From Rhynchonema sp. JSB1_4 (Eukaryota; Nematoda; Chromadorea; Monhysterida; Xyalidae), in contig JASAMV010002991.1 of NCBI GenBank assembly GCA_030248065.1, forward strand, positions 1-64,000: DNA of 64,000 bases, in the 5' to 3' direction. Made by a program: the position numbers and the translations under genes. A model generated the notes under the pieces. It had not been told where the DNA came from. It searched no databases and saw nothing but the letters and a program-made list of their open reading frames with translations. Below are positions 23,518 to 41,775 of this stretch, one piece after another. The stretch's first letter is position 1. Every line of letters starts with the position of its first letter.

Positions 23518-23842
23518 ATTTTCCGTTGCCTACAACTTTGTAAAGCTTGGGCAGCTGTGTATTCTTGGGACACAAACGTACATAACATACAGATATAACA
23601 CAGACTATTTCGCATCTTAGTACGCCCTAGAACCGAAGTGAGCAAAGTATGGCTAGCAAGCATCCAAGTGGACACTAATTGGGAACAAACAACACACTCG
23701 TGTGCAATCGAAGACTCACTTGTGACGTGAATCGTACTCCAGTAATTTTATTTAAGACTGAGTTACATGTTTGGTTCTAATCGGTGATCTAGGATCGGTG
23801 AAATCACATTTGTCTCAAAATATAATTACATAGGCCACAAAA

Positions 23843-30405
<6,563 letters not shown>

Positions 30406-32435
30406 GGACGCAATAAAATATGTTATTCACGGTGTTTTTTTTAAATTAGCAATTTTGCAGTTTATCAGGTCTTTCTTCACTTTGTGTGCGTGGCTGAAGC
30501 TGTGCATTGATTTTTGACGTGAATACGCAGTGTAAACACGTTTATGCACCATTTTGCGGTCCGGTTTTTATAAAAAAATTATTGTGCAATACTTACGACA
30601 TTTGCAAAAAACTGTCGATACCAATACGATAGCATACATGTAGCTTGCACTAGTTTCCATTTTTCTCAGCAAGTTTTTTCAAGTCATGCATTATAACCTA
30701 ATTTCAGTAAACTGGGTAACACTTTCGCTCCAGGCGTTTATTGTCGCTACATTTGCACGTGACTTTGTGATAGACCAACCTTTTTCTGAATGGTTCTTGG
30801 AAACTGCGCTTCGTCGGCTTGCTTGTGTTACATGCAGAAAGTGAACATTTTTTGGTTCGCCACAATTTTGTATAATTATTGTTCTTGTACCGTATGCAGC
30901 TGTTTTGACCACAATTTCTCAACTTACATACATAATCCACTCAACTTAATCCCGCAGGAACACGATTGCTGCACAATTGAACCTGTTGTTTAGGCGTACA
31001 ATTCCCCGCAGTATACTGTTTTGTTATTTGCGTTTTTGTTCATGCCCTTGTGTGTGGGAGTGTGCGCTGTGTTGTTGCATGAAGGTAAACCAGTTTTGTG
31101 TGTTATTCAGATTATTGCTCGTGCGTCATCGTGATTTTTATTGTGTTTTTGAACCACCAATTCACACGTCAACAATTTCCGGTTCCGAAATGTGTGCACA
31201 TACCTCGGAAAGCATGGAAGTGGCGTCAAGAACAGAACACGAACTTGCCTAGCTTGAACACCCTGTCACGTTTCACATGCAACGCTTGGGTAGGTCTGAA
31301 AGTCGAGGTTGTAAACAGTTTAGGCGCGGCTTTCCGGTCTTTTGGGTCACATCCAAATCCCCTCATGAGCGTGGGTAACAGTGGATGCTTGTTGCATTTT
31401 TGACAAATCACACCATCAAAACTGCATGCCAGACATCATGTGACATCAACTGACTACATGTTTTTGCACAAACATAGAAAACTACCTAAGTACATATATG
31501 AACTGGTTCACCACAGCACGAATGGAGTGAACACTCAATAATGCTTGATAATTGACTGACTAACAAACACCTACCTACGCAGAAAATTGACTGTGAACAA
31601 ACGCTGGTATTGAATACTTGTGCGTGAAATGACCCTGTCAATCAATATTATTACAATCGAAAAGCAAATTGTGAATTCTGCTGACAGTATGTGTCAAGGT
31701 TTAGTGTCCCGTTGCACGCCAAAGAAAATGCTACGTGCCATGGATTTTCCCATCCAGTATATTGGTGTCTTCTTTCGATTTTCGGTAGAGGAAGTATCCG
31801 GCGGAGTTCGGATTTGCTCAGGTCTGGGCTTTTTCAGAAAACCCGGGTCTTAAAAGTTTTGGGCCTGAAAGGTCACAAGACGATCGAAACACCGGTTGCA
31901 GGGGTCGGGTTCCTGAACAAACATGGGCCGTTCTCAATCCATGATGCTCAACGCAGTACTTGACACAATGTCGTAACATAACCCTGACGTGCACTGTGCG
32001 CTTCACACTGCAAGCGCGCCGCAGTCATCACAGTTGACGTCAGCGCATTGCAAAATAACACCGGTAGCAATAATGTTAACTTTTGCTCTGTTCAACGAAC
32101 TCATTGTGTTTACACCAATACATATTTACGCCTTGCTAAGTCAATCATTATTTTATTGCGTGCAGGAATATTTGAGTTTGCCTTCCCAATGTAGTTCAGA
32201 TTAGAAAAGCCTGTTAAGTTCAGTTTTTTGAGTACCCAATATGTAGCTCTAAAGTTTTCCAAAAAGTATTGATCAATAGGGTTGCTATAATATGGACTCA
32301 AGATTTCAGCCAAAAAGTGTTCATGTGTTTACTTTGCGCGTTTGACGAAACTTTTTCTGTTCAATTCAGTACCGTATGCTTCTCTGACGCATCCTATTGT
32401 GCCTTTTACAGGGTATTTGGAAGTGACGTTTGCGT
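30406..32435. other. Intergenic, no gene seen
   Basis: Between the tubulin stop and the TATA box of the first DOMON gene I find only scattered open frames without splice context, signal peptides or family motifs. Confidence 0.6.
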
Positions 32436-32445
32436 TATATATAAA
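32436..32445 (+). promoter_or_regulatory. TATA box of first DOMON gene
   Basis: TATATATAAA lies 113 bases upstream of ATG 32558, giving a predicted start near 32470 and a 5' UTR of about 90 bases. Confidence 0.65.
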
Positions 32446-32557
32446 CTGGTTACAGCTTATTTAGTCGCGTTTTGACATCAAAATTGACATCAAGTCAGCT
32501 CAGCAGCAGTCGACTTCTTATTCCACTTGCTCAAACACAACGAAACTGTTCACGGTC

Positions 32558-35076
32558 ATGCTGCTCGTCACCATTTGTATCGTCGGATTGGCACAGTTGG
32601 GTGAGTGTTGAAAGTTTGAAGGCAACGATGATGAGTTGGCATGATGTGGAGCGTACATTATTGTCGCTTTAACACTTTTGAGAGCTGATTGACAGTTGTG
32701 TTCTACAATAGTGTTCTTGCCAGTATACAAGAGGTCCAAACACCAACGCGGGATTTGTTACATACTACTGCAATGTGCTGGCCTGGTGACAGCTGTACTT
32801 GCACACCTTCTGCTAACTGATCCCAAATTGCCCGTTAGTCTGAGAACCAGTTCATTTACGTGAACCGTCACCAATAACCTATACAAGTTGAACGTTGACC
32901 GTCTTTGAGCCCCATGGGTATGCACATAATAACAGTTGATAGTAAATGTATGTACTTTTTGGTGGGCTCAGACCAGTTAACGGTGCTGTTAACTGGACCC
33001 AAGTGCAAGCCAAAGGTATGTATAAGCAGCGGTAGCTTGCTTCACGTAAGTCGAAATCACGTGTGTTGCAGCCTGGTCACAGAACACGTTTTCACGTGGC
33101 GCCTACAGTCTGTCGTGGAATGTCCAGGGCAACAACGTTGTGTTCGATCTGCAGCATCGAATCCCCGATGGCTATTGGACAGGAGTGGGATTCGGCAATG
33201 GCAAAAACATGGTGAGGGCATGGGCATGGAACATTGCAAAATGGCAGACAAATACATCAATACCTGCGGCCTTACATGGGTGCCCCTACACCCTTTGGCC
33301 TGGCTGGAATGGGATTAATTCTAGTCGCACCTGTCTGCTTTACTTAGCTTGCACGCGTGGTGTGGTTTTCATTCAAGGTGAGAAAAAATTGCAAGGATTT
33401 AGCAGTGAATTTTACAGTGAAATGCTGTTAGATGTTGTTTCATTTACGGTTGGACGGCTCATTTAACGGTATAGTGGCACAGCCTTTCATCTGATGACTG
33501 AGGTTCAAATGCTCGTTCACATATGGTCAGAAGACGCACAAGCAGAAGAAAGCCGAAGAAGCCGGAACCTAAAAAGCTATGTATAATAATACACTGATTT
33601 GCCGATGCAGGCCGACCTTGATTTCATCGAGGTCACAGTTCGAAACGGTCAAGTGCAAGCGACCGACAAATACATCAACGGAATGAGCGCGGCCGCAATC
33701 AGACGCGACGCACAGAACGTGCAGCTGTTGAGCAGCAGCTATAATAATGGTTGCGTTCTTTTGTGTGTGTTTTTATGTTTGCTGTGCAGGTTATCTGAAG
33801 GAACGAACAGCGCGCCAATCACAGTGCATATAATTAGGAATTTTCGAATTTTAATGCACTCAATGTTCAACCCATGTTAGGGCGAATAAACACAAAAACT
33901 GCAAGAAAATTGGTTGTCAGTCACAAAAACAGTCATTGCAAATTCTTTCTATTTTTAATTCCAAAACCTTATCAGAATTCCTGAAATACTGTACAAATCT
34001 CATTTTTACAGGTGTGCTCGTTGCACGGTTTGCGCGTCCGATTGCCGCCAGTGAGTCTGGCGTTGACAAGGACCTCAGCCAGTGCATCGAGTGGTCGGTA
34101 GGTGCAACACACACAATTGTTTTTGATGATTTATTGTCCATTGTTTATCTCGTATCGGCATCGGCATTTAACACAATCAAACTTTTGCAATAAGCCAATC
34201 AGAAAAGTGCGGGCCGTTCCAGTTCCCATACAGCGGTGGCCCAATCGGAGGCATGCACGGCAGAGATCCGAGACGGCAGCAAGTTTGTCTGAATGGCGGT
34301 GGTGGCGGTGGATCAGGAGGTCAAGGTAAATCTTTTGTATAGTCAAAAAATGCTTTTTCGATTTTCAAAATTCTGATTTGGACCTTCTTCACATTGGTCG
34401 AGCAACAAAGCGGTTGAGAGAGGCCCATTTTTGACGAATTCTAAACCTCGACCAATAGGCGCTGCCCTAGGATTTCCCAGGCACAACGCTTTAGCGCGTC
34501 TGTGGATTGTGGATTTGATGCAACAACTGGTGGTGCTGTTCCAGTTGTGGTTTCTTCACATACGGACATCACATATCGCCCGAAACATTCAAAGTGTTTT
34601 CCCAAACAAGCTCAAAACATCGGCATTATCTTTAGCCGGCCAACAAGGTGCTGCTGGATGCCCACCCGCCGACGATTCACGTTGTGCCCAATACATCCAG
34701 ACGTACATGACTACGGTTAGATTTCAATTTAATTTTTTATCGTTTTCTGTTCGCTCATTTTTGCCTGAGTCCGTGTCGGGTTGCATATTGGCCACTCTCA
34801 GTTTATAGAGCCAACATCTTTAGGCACTTTGATTTTTGTGGAAGTTTCTCCATGTGTGCATACTTCTTGATCATCTGAATGTACTTCTTAACCGAAACCA
34901 ACTTTCTATTATACCAATTTCACATTGACTTTCAGCAGTGCGACCCACTGCTGGTGGCGGCCCTGTCTTCGGCTTGTTGCAACACCCTCACCCAAATGGG
35001 ATGTCAGCCAGCGATTGGCTCAGGTGGGGCTGGCGGGGCGGCGAGCAGCGAATCCAATTCCTCGGAGGAATATTAA
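32558..35076 (+). CDS. Secreted DOMON-domain protein with Cys-rich C-terminal tail
   Basis: Exons: 32558-32600, 33072-33211, 33611-33749, 34012-34097, 34223-34325, 34636-34715, 34936-35076; about 243 residues. The first exon is a signal peptide (MLLVTICIVGLAQLG). Residues 15 to about 150 form a DOMON beta-sandwich: YSLSWNVQGNNVVFDLQHR, then GYWTGVGFGNGKNM, ADLDFIEVTVRNGQV and GVLVARFARPI, ending CIEWSFPYSGG. DOMON domains bind haem or sugars in other families; the ligand here is unknown. A Gly-rich hinge follows and then a tail with C-x-x-Y and SACCNTLTQMGC cysteines. A paralogue lies 0.9 kb downstream. The acceptor at 34223 was chosen because it is in phase and matches the equivalent exon of the paralogue. 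Confidence 0.85.
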
Positions 35077-35754
35077 ATAGGACGATCTCTCTTGCTGATG
35101 ATCGCTGTTGCTTCAAAACTGTTCTGTCCTTGTGTATGTCGTCTTGCTATCATGTTTGAATGTGGTTTTGCTTTGCCAATTGGGAGTAGGCCAATGTCTT
35201 GTTCGATATCTGTGTAGTGCGTGCATGTTGCTGTCAATGGTTCAGGTACTGTAAGTGGTATATGTAAAAACTAACTTTAGATGAACTTTTCCTGCGTATT
35301 AATTGCACTTTTTCCTATGTAGGCATCTTTGAATATGGTGAAAAAAGTATTTTGTGGTTTCTCTGGTTTTGGGTGTTCTCTGTCTTGTCGGCTGTCTGTC
35401 CCGGCTTGCGGCTGCTCGTGGTCGCAATCAAAAATAAAACGTGTCCATTGTTGAACAAAACGGAGTTGTTTGGTTGGAAATTCAACATAAAAGCACTGGA
35501 ATGTTCGCACTTGATTAACAGTGGTGTGATCGGCTGCTCAGGCAGGACAACAATAGTGTGAATCGTGGGATTAGTCCTGCTTTTCTTGATTCCTCGTCAA
35601 CTGTCCACAACACACCAGGCTAAACGTTTGACCTCAAATCGGTGGTCAAATACGAAGGATTCCCGTTGTCACCCAGGGTGTCGATGTCCCCCACAGATGG
35701 TCCGCCCTAGCTCACGCCCAGAAGACCAGGTTCAGGACCCTGTTGCTATAAGTG

Positions 35755-35805
35755 GGCTTAGGCTTAGGCCTACGCCTAGGCTTGGGGCTAGGCCTATGCC
35801 GCAGT
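35755..35805. repeat. Short TTAGGC-like run
   Basis: GGGCTTAGGCTTAGGCC is followed by CTACGCCTAGGCTTGGGGC and TAGGCC. It contains two tandem copies of the hexamer that forms telomeres in many nematodes, then degenerate inverted copies. It also resembles the interior of the GAGCAAG elements, so a transposon origin is equally likely. Confidence 0.5.
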
Positions 35806-35987
35806 TAGGGGAGACGCTTTTCCTGGGGGACCCTCTTGAATCTAGGGAACAACGAGTCTGAATCGTCATACACAACAGTCAAAATCTACTGAAATTGTGA
35901 AAGTCAGAATGTATCAAAGAAATCAGAAGACATGTTACGAACTGGGTTGCCTCGTCCGGATTCATAACCGAGTGTGACCGATTGCAG

Positions 35988-36740
35988 AGAATCACCACAA
36001 CCAGTTCGAGCGCTATGGCTACAATCTGACTTGGCAGAATCAGCCGAACGACATTGTGTTCGAGCTCAGGCACGATGTCGGTGACAACTCGTGGACGGGC
36101 GTTGGATTTGGCTCGGCAATGGTGAAACCCTTTGACTGACGATGTTCTGGTGCACCACTCGTAATAAAAATCGAAACATTGATTTTACCGCTAAAAAATC
36201 TATTCCCGTTTGACGTAATTCGTGCTTCTCAGGGCGATCTCGACTTCATCGAAGTAACGGTACGAAACGGTGCAGTCGCAGTGAAGGACAAGGCGATCAA
36301 CGGGTATCACTCAGGTGCAATTCATGAAGACACTATCCAGGTATGGCACTTTTTGTGTTAGTTAAGATGTTAAAAAATGTAATAAAGACGGTGACGCAAT
36401 TGCAGTTACACTTAAATTAGGATGTGACAACAATTGATTCGAGTTACACCAACGGGCAACTTTTTGCCAAGTTCAGTCGTCCGAAAACGACGGCGAACCA
36501 GAATGCATGGGACAAGGATCTGAGTGGTTGCGTAAAGTGGTTTGTAAGTGCTGCATTACTGGAGAGGTTTTATATCAGAACAAACGTTAAAAAACAATAA
36601 TTTCAACGTAGGCTCTGATATTCCAGTTCCCCTTTTCCGGTGGCAGGTTGTACGGCACTGCTGGCAGACATATACAACATCCACAAACTCCGTATCCAAA
36701 GATGGTTTGTGACGGACAAATGGAACCAGAAGAGCGTTAG
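35988..36740 (+). CDS. Second DOMON-domain protein (paralogue); 5' exon not found
   Basis: Exons: 35988-36121, 36233-36340, 36421-36543, 36627-36740 (TAG 36738-36740). It parallels the upstream gene exon for exon: YGYNLTWQNQPNDIVFELR, DNSWTGVGFGSAM, GDLDFIEVTVRNGAV, GQLFAKFSRPKTT, DKDLSGCVKWF and FPFSGGRLYG. It then stops after a short tail (CDGQMEPEER) and lacks the Gly-rich hinge and cysteine tail. The first exon listed enters in phase 1, so a signal-peptide exon is expected upstream. I could not identify it in 35077-35987, which may mean a distant first exon or loss. The intron at 34098-34222 and its counterpart here occupy the same place, supporting tandem duplication. Confidence 0.8.
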
Positions 36741-38209
36741 TTCAGTCTCAGCATCTTTGTTGAGAAGGACTGTCACTGGACAAAAATATAAGTATAGAAA
36801 ATGTTATGAAAAGCATATACCTCTGCAAGATTGATAATAATCAATATAAAGTCGCCAGAAAATGGGGGCGGACACCGGATTTTTCTGCCTCCCTTGACCG
36901 TCGGGCGTGAGCACCAAGGCGCCTAAGAACGGCAAATATGCATATGGATCCAACCCTAAGAATCAAAAGAGGATCGATTCTGTTTATCTTTCCAAATCCA
37001 CACATTCACACAGCAGATTCCTGCTCGCACGAAAGCGACCACGAAGGATGTGAAGCGTTCCTGGCTGAAGTCATGCCAACGGTGCGGATGTGTGGTGAAA
37101 TTTGGGAACTTGCCTAAATAGTCCCATATCAGCACCTGATTGACCATACAGGTTTCAGGGTTGCACCGACCAGTTTACGGTGGACAGTTTCCTCCATCTC
37201 TGTTGCGCTGAGCTGACCAGCCGAGGGTGCTGCCCCAGCTCCCACGGTTAGAAACTGAATTTATCACTTTGGGTCGGTGTGTCGAACTTGGTAACGGGTC
37301 TGGATGGTGCACATTATGGACATTCGAATTGCAATCATCGCAAAAGTCGGTCTCTGTCCGTTGGGCATAATAAACAATGTTCAATAATTAATTATTCGTT
37401 TTTCAAAACTAGATGAGTCACGTGACAGCCAAGACAGATCCGATCCGATCACGAAGTTTCGTACGCTCGCTCATGATGTTTGCACATTTTATAATTCGCA
37501 AATCAACGAAAGCAGACATTATTTAATTGGAGGGCCGACCACGACAACGCACAACCATGACGATCACGATCATTGAAGTGAAACATCACATGTCATCGTG
37601 TGCTCATCAAACAGTGTAAAAAATGTTGCCTTGCGTCAAATATCTGAGCGCAAATTGTTCTCACAATTGATTCACTCACAATCACATATTGATTCAAATT
37701 TTGCTGATTCGACGCATATAAAACGTTCTATAAAGTGTGCACAAAGGCTGATAATCTTTCTCCCCAGCTTCGTTGATTCAAACCAAAGCGTGCGAGTAAT
37801 TTTGTAACATCGCTCACGTCACTGTGGTAAATGCGAACAAAAGATGGGCGCAAAGGAAGCCGACCAGGCCAGGTTCAACTGAACACCAAGATCACTGAAA
37901 TACATCTGATGTGCAGCTTTACACCGCCTTCCATTCTCCACACTCACCACGTTATCTCGCGTCACCGCCGTTCAACCACGAAACACGTTTGAAAAACACC
38001 CGAACAACAAGCACAAGCAAGCTCTGTTGAATGTTGCAGTGGAGTTTGAGCACACACGCAGGCAACGCAGCTGGATGCACAGAGAGAGATAGTGCAGCTG
38101 AAAAAAGTCAGTGTTGGCATTGCGCCCGGCAGCACAGTCACGTTCATTCGCCAAACATCACCACTTTGAAATATTTCTGTTCGCCAAATCTCATTATTTT
38201 TGTCGAGTC
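36741..38209. other. Intergenic, no gene seen
   Basis: No exon-like frame or clear repeat was recognised between the second DOMON gene and the F-box gene. Confidence 0.55.
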
Positions 38210-40661
38210 ATGACCGCTTCGATCACTGATCTGCCGCTTGAATTGCTCGTTAATATTTTGGTTCGACAAAAGAATCTTAGTGAGAAACTGCGTCTTTGCT
38301 TCGTCAGTCGACAATTCAACAAAGCGATCAAACAGCGCGCCTGTTGGGACAATGTACAGACGCTGGCTTTCACAATTTCTGGTCAGAAAAACCTGATTTT
38401 TTGTCCAATTCCACATTTTTTAATGATATTGAAAGCTGATCTCCCCACACATGCAGGTTTCCATCGGCTAAAAGTGCGCATCAACAATCGAACGTGGAAA
38501 ACGCTAGAACCGCCATGTGAGTTGACTTCGTGGGGATAATCAAGCACTTGAACTCAGAATAAAAACTTCTCTTGAAACATCGCTGGCTGTGCAAAATAAT
38601 CGATCATTTTCTCAATTTTGAGGACGGATGCCAATTTTGTCAGTTTCTGTTCGGGTCATGTTGTTTGTATTGACGTTGTGGCATTTCGAATATGTAGCTT
38701 TCAACTCCAGTGCGTTATCTTAAAACGAAAAATGGGAGCCCAAACAATTAAAATTGTTGCAATTCGGCCTCTTTCCACGTTTATAGAAAGTTACAGACTA
38801 TAACTGCCTTCATGCAGACTCCGACACCGATTCCGCCCGTCTCTCTGGTGTGCTGGCGTTTCTGTGCGCGCACTGCACCAAAGTTGGTCTGTTTCGGCTC
38901 ACAGACGGACATGCGAATAGCCAGGTTCTGTGAAGGGTTCGGCAGATTTCCACCTCCAAAACTGACTGCCATAACGATTACTGCAGGTACGAACGTCGAG
39001 TGGCACATTGCGCACGATGCACATGATGATCAACATTTTGCTCGAACAACAAAAATTGAATCGATTTCTGTTGCCGAATCTGATGAAATTTGTGTTCGCA
39101 ATCACGCTACAGGACAATAACTGCGCCGCTGTTGTGCGATTGTTGCGCGTGTTTAAAACGGTATGAGTCAGAACCTCTGGTCAGAACTTTGATCTTTTTA
39201 TCTATTGAGGAAGAAATTCATTTTTTGGTTGGGGTTTTCAACGAAAAACAATTTTGATCTGCAGGTGCCACAACTGGATCTATGCATGAAATTGTCTAAC
39301 CCGTTGAGCATGCACTCATGGTCGAATGTGCGCTCAACGATATCCGCCAACGGTGTTAATGTGCGAGAACTGCAACTGCACTCGCTACATGCGGAAGGGC
39401 ATCATGATCTGAGTGGTCTATTTGGCCAACTCATCAGCCTTAAACGTCTCATTTTGCATTCAGTGGGTCAAACCAGCACATCGCGTGACCAAACTGGAAC
39501 GGCGACTTCGGCCAACATGCAGCAGGTTATGGGAATGACAGTTTTGGACGGAACACAACACAACAGTGAGCAGCAAGAACTTGAGATTTAGTTGATTCGC
39601 ACTGGCGATGACCTCGCGCTCAAAGGTTGTCCGTGGAAACAGGTCATTATTGCACACTCAGTATTGAATTAAAATCGAGACGGTATATCTGTCTACTTTA
39701 AGGCGCTCGACAATCTGCCGTCGCCCGGCATTCTCGCGACTCTCGAACTTCACAATGCGTGTCGCGCCGACTCATGGCAATTGCCTGCGTTGACAATTGT
39801 TTGGAAAATACGATCCGATGTTGCCAGGTCTGATTTGTTAGACGATTTTACTGATATCATTATGTAGATTTTGTTTCATGTGAACGGTACTGATGTGTAC
39901 CTACGTCCGTCTTCGAGGAACATATATATTGGTTAAGAAGAATCGGGTGCATACCTAGTACCAAACATCAGAGCAAACCAGCACAAAAACTACTATGATG
40001 TCAACCCTGCCGATCGCACAGATCACTGACTCGCTTATCGCTGATTGGCTGCCATCCATCCCTGGGCTCAAGTGACGAGGCAAGGGATGTGCTCGTGATT
40101 TTGGCTGGTAGAATGAGCAACATCGAACATCTCGAAATAGCGGAAGGCGGCGATTATTTGCTCAGAATCAGATTGGTCGATTTCGGTCAGTTTTTATGGC
40201 TTGTAGTAATGTGGTCAAATCATCTCGTCAAATAAAGTCGTCGAACACATGTATCAGTTTTCGCGCTCATTTGGGGCTCATGTGTTCGACGACTTTCTTT
40301 GACGAGATGATTTGACGACAAAACCATTAGCCGTTTTTTATTCGATCATGTGACCAAAACAGATGCGATCCGATCACCAAGTTCGATTGCAGCCCTGATC
40401 TGCCGGGCGTGGTTGGACAATCTGTGCATGCGCTCCAGCCCCGATGACACCGAGGTCGCTCATCACACCATCGAACTGTCGTTGGAGTGTGCACTGGCTC
40501 AAGACGTGGTGCTGGTGCGCCAGCATCTTCAGTCGCACGCCCAGCTGCAGCACAGATGTCGTATTGATGTGCAACCACTTCGTGTTGAATACTTTTGTGT
40601 GAATTTGAAGCTCGATAATGGAGATGGCGTGTATATGGTGATTGGGCGCTATGATGATTAG
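38210..40661 (+). CDS. F-box protein, about 436 residues
   Basis: Exons: 38210-38381, 38457-38516, 38818-38924, 38987-39160, 39265-39525, 39703-39827, 40073-40185, 40363-40661; all phases agree and the stop is TAG. The N-terminus is a typical F-box: ITDLPLELLVNIL, then SEKLRLCFVSRQFNKAIKQ and CWDNVQTL (residues about 5-50). This box binds Skp1 in SCF ubiquitin ligases. The rest shows leucine-rich strands (VRELQLHSLHAEG; LISLKRLILHSVG; ILATLELHNACRA; NIEHLEIAEGGDYL), resembling the divergent LRR-like substrate regions of nematode F-box families, but no standard repeat register. The substrate is unknown. The last intron carries a foldback MITE. Two acceptors end in AAG instead of CAG (before 39703 and 40073). 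Confidence 0.85.
40214..40316. mobile_element. Foldback MITE in the F-box gene intron
   Basis: The arms GTCAAATCATCTCGTCAAA and GTCGTCGAACACATG are mirrored by CATGTGTTCGACGACTTTC and TTTGACGAGATGATTTGAC, with about 25 unpaired bases between them. Confidence 0.88.
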
Positions 40662-41775
40662 AATGTTATATGTGTATACTTTGGAACATTGAATAACAGC
40701 ATTTTCGAGCTAACGGGTTGAAATAAATGGTGATTTTTCTCATTGGGGTTGTTGGCACTTAAACTGATGGGACATTTAGATTGAAATGTGTACGCAGTAC
40801 TCGCTGCCGCTTTGGGTCTGTTTGAGGTTTGCGCCTGTGCAGATGCTGGCTTGACTTTCAGCTTATGGACCACCAGATGCTGGCAGACCTCAATCGGCAG
40901 CAAAATTTAACTTCAATGTTGTAGCGTGTGTGTCTCAGTGCCTCTTCAAACAACGCTAACACATATACGTGACTTATAATTCTTGTACAGGTGCCCTTTT
41001 TACTGTTCTTGTGTTATTTTACTCAAGAGTAAAAGCGAAAGTTAAAAAACTTCCTAATTAGACTTGTTTACACGCATTAACAAAACCGTAAATGACTTCT
41101 TCGAACTTCACAAAAAATTGCTTTTTAGACTATAACCAATGCCCCCACGTGTATGTGTACGGTCACAGAACCCTTCAGCTCTGTGTTCATGGAAGTTATG
41201 GTTCACTAGGGTACACACACAGTGTGGGTGCCGCCCATACAGTAAGCACAAGTGCATATGACCAACTACTATAATTCACGCTACAGCCTCAACGCAAGTA
41301 CAGTAGTGCGCTTGGATCGATACCACAATGATTATGGCCGTGCGCCTACAGTACACGCAAACACACATGCTATAGCTGAGCATGCGTGCACTGTAGGCAC
41401 GGGCTTGCTGCTTGCTACTGAGGTGATAGCATGCCTTGCTGCGTGTGCGTGTGGCTGTGGGTATACCTACGTGGTTGCAACCAGCCGTAGCCTACCCATA
41501 GTTTGTTTTGCTGCTTTTGCTTTGCCTGCGCAATCTCCAGTGCTGCGCTGACTAACTCATTTTAAGCGTCTTTCGCGCCTACGCTTTATCTGAGTGTGTT
41601 TTCAGTGGCGTGTATGTCGACTTTAAGCTATTCTTGGCATTCTAAATATACAGTATTTTATTCAATGTTTAGTGCTTATTTGTTCGCTATAATCAACCCT
41701 AATTAATTTAAACGAAAGGAAGTGATTACTCTTACAGGCTGAGCGATTCAAGTCAGCCTCCACGCATAGATCAAG
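40662..41775. other. Intergenic region upstream of the neurensin-like gene
   Basis: No gene seen. ATTACTCTTACAG at 41727-41739, 36 bases before the neurensin ATG, could be a 5' UTR or spliced-leader acceptor. Confidence 0.5.
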
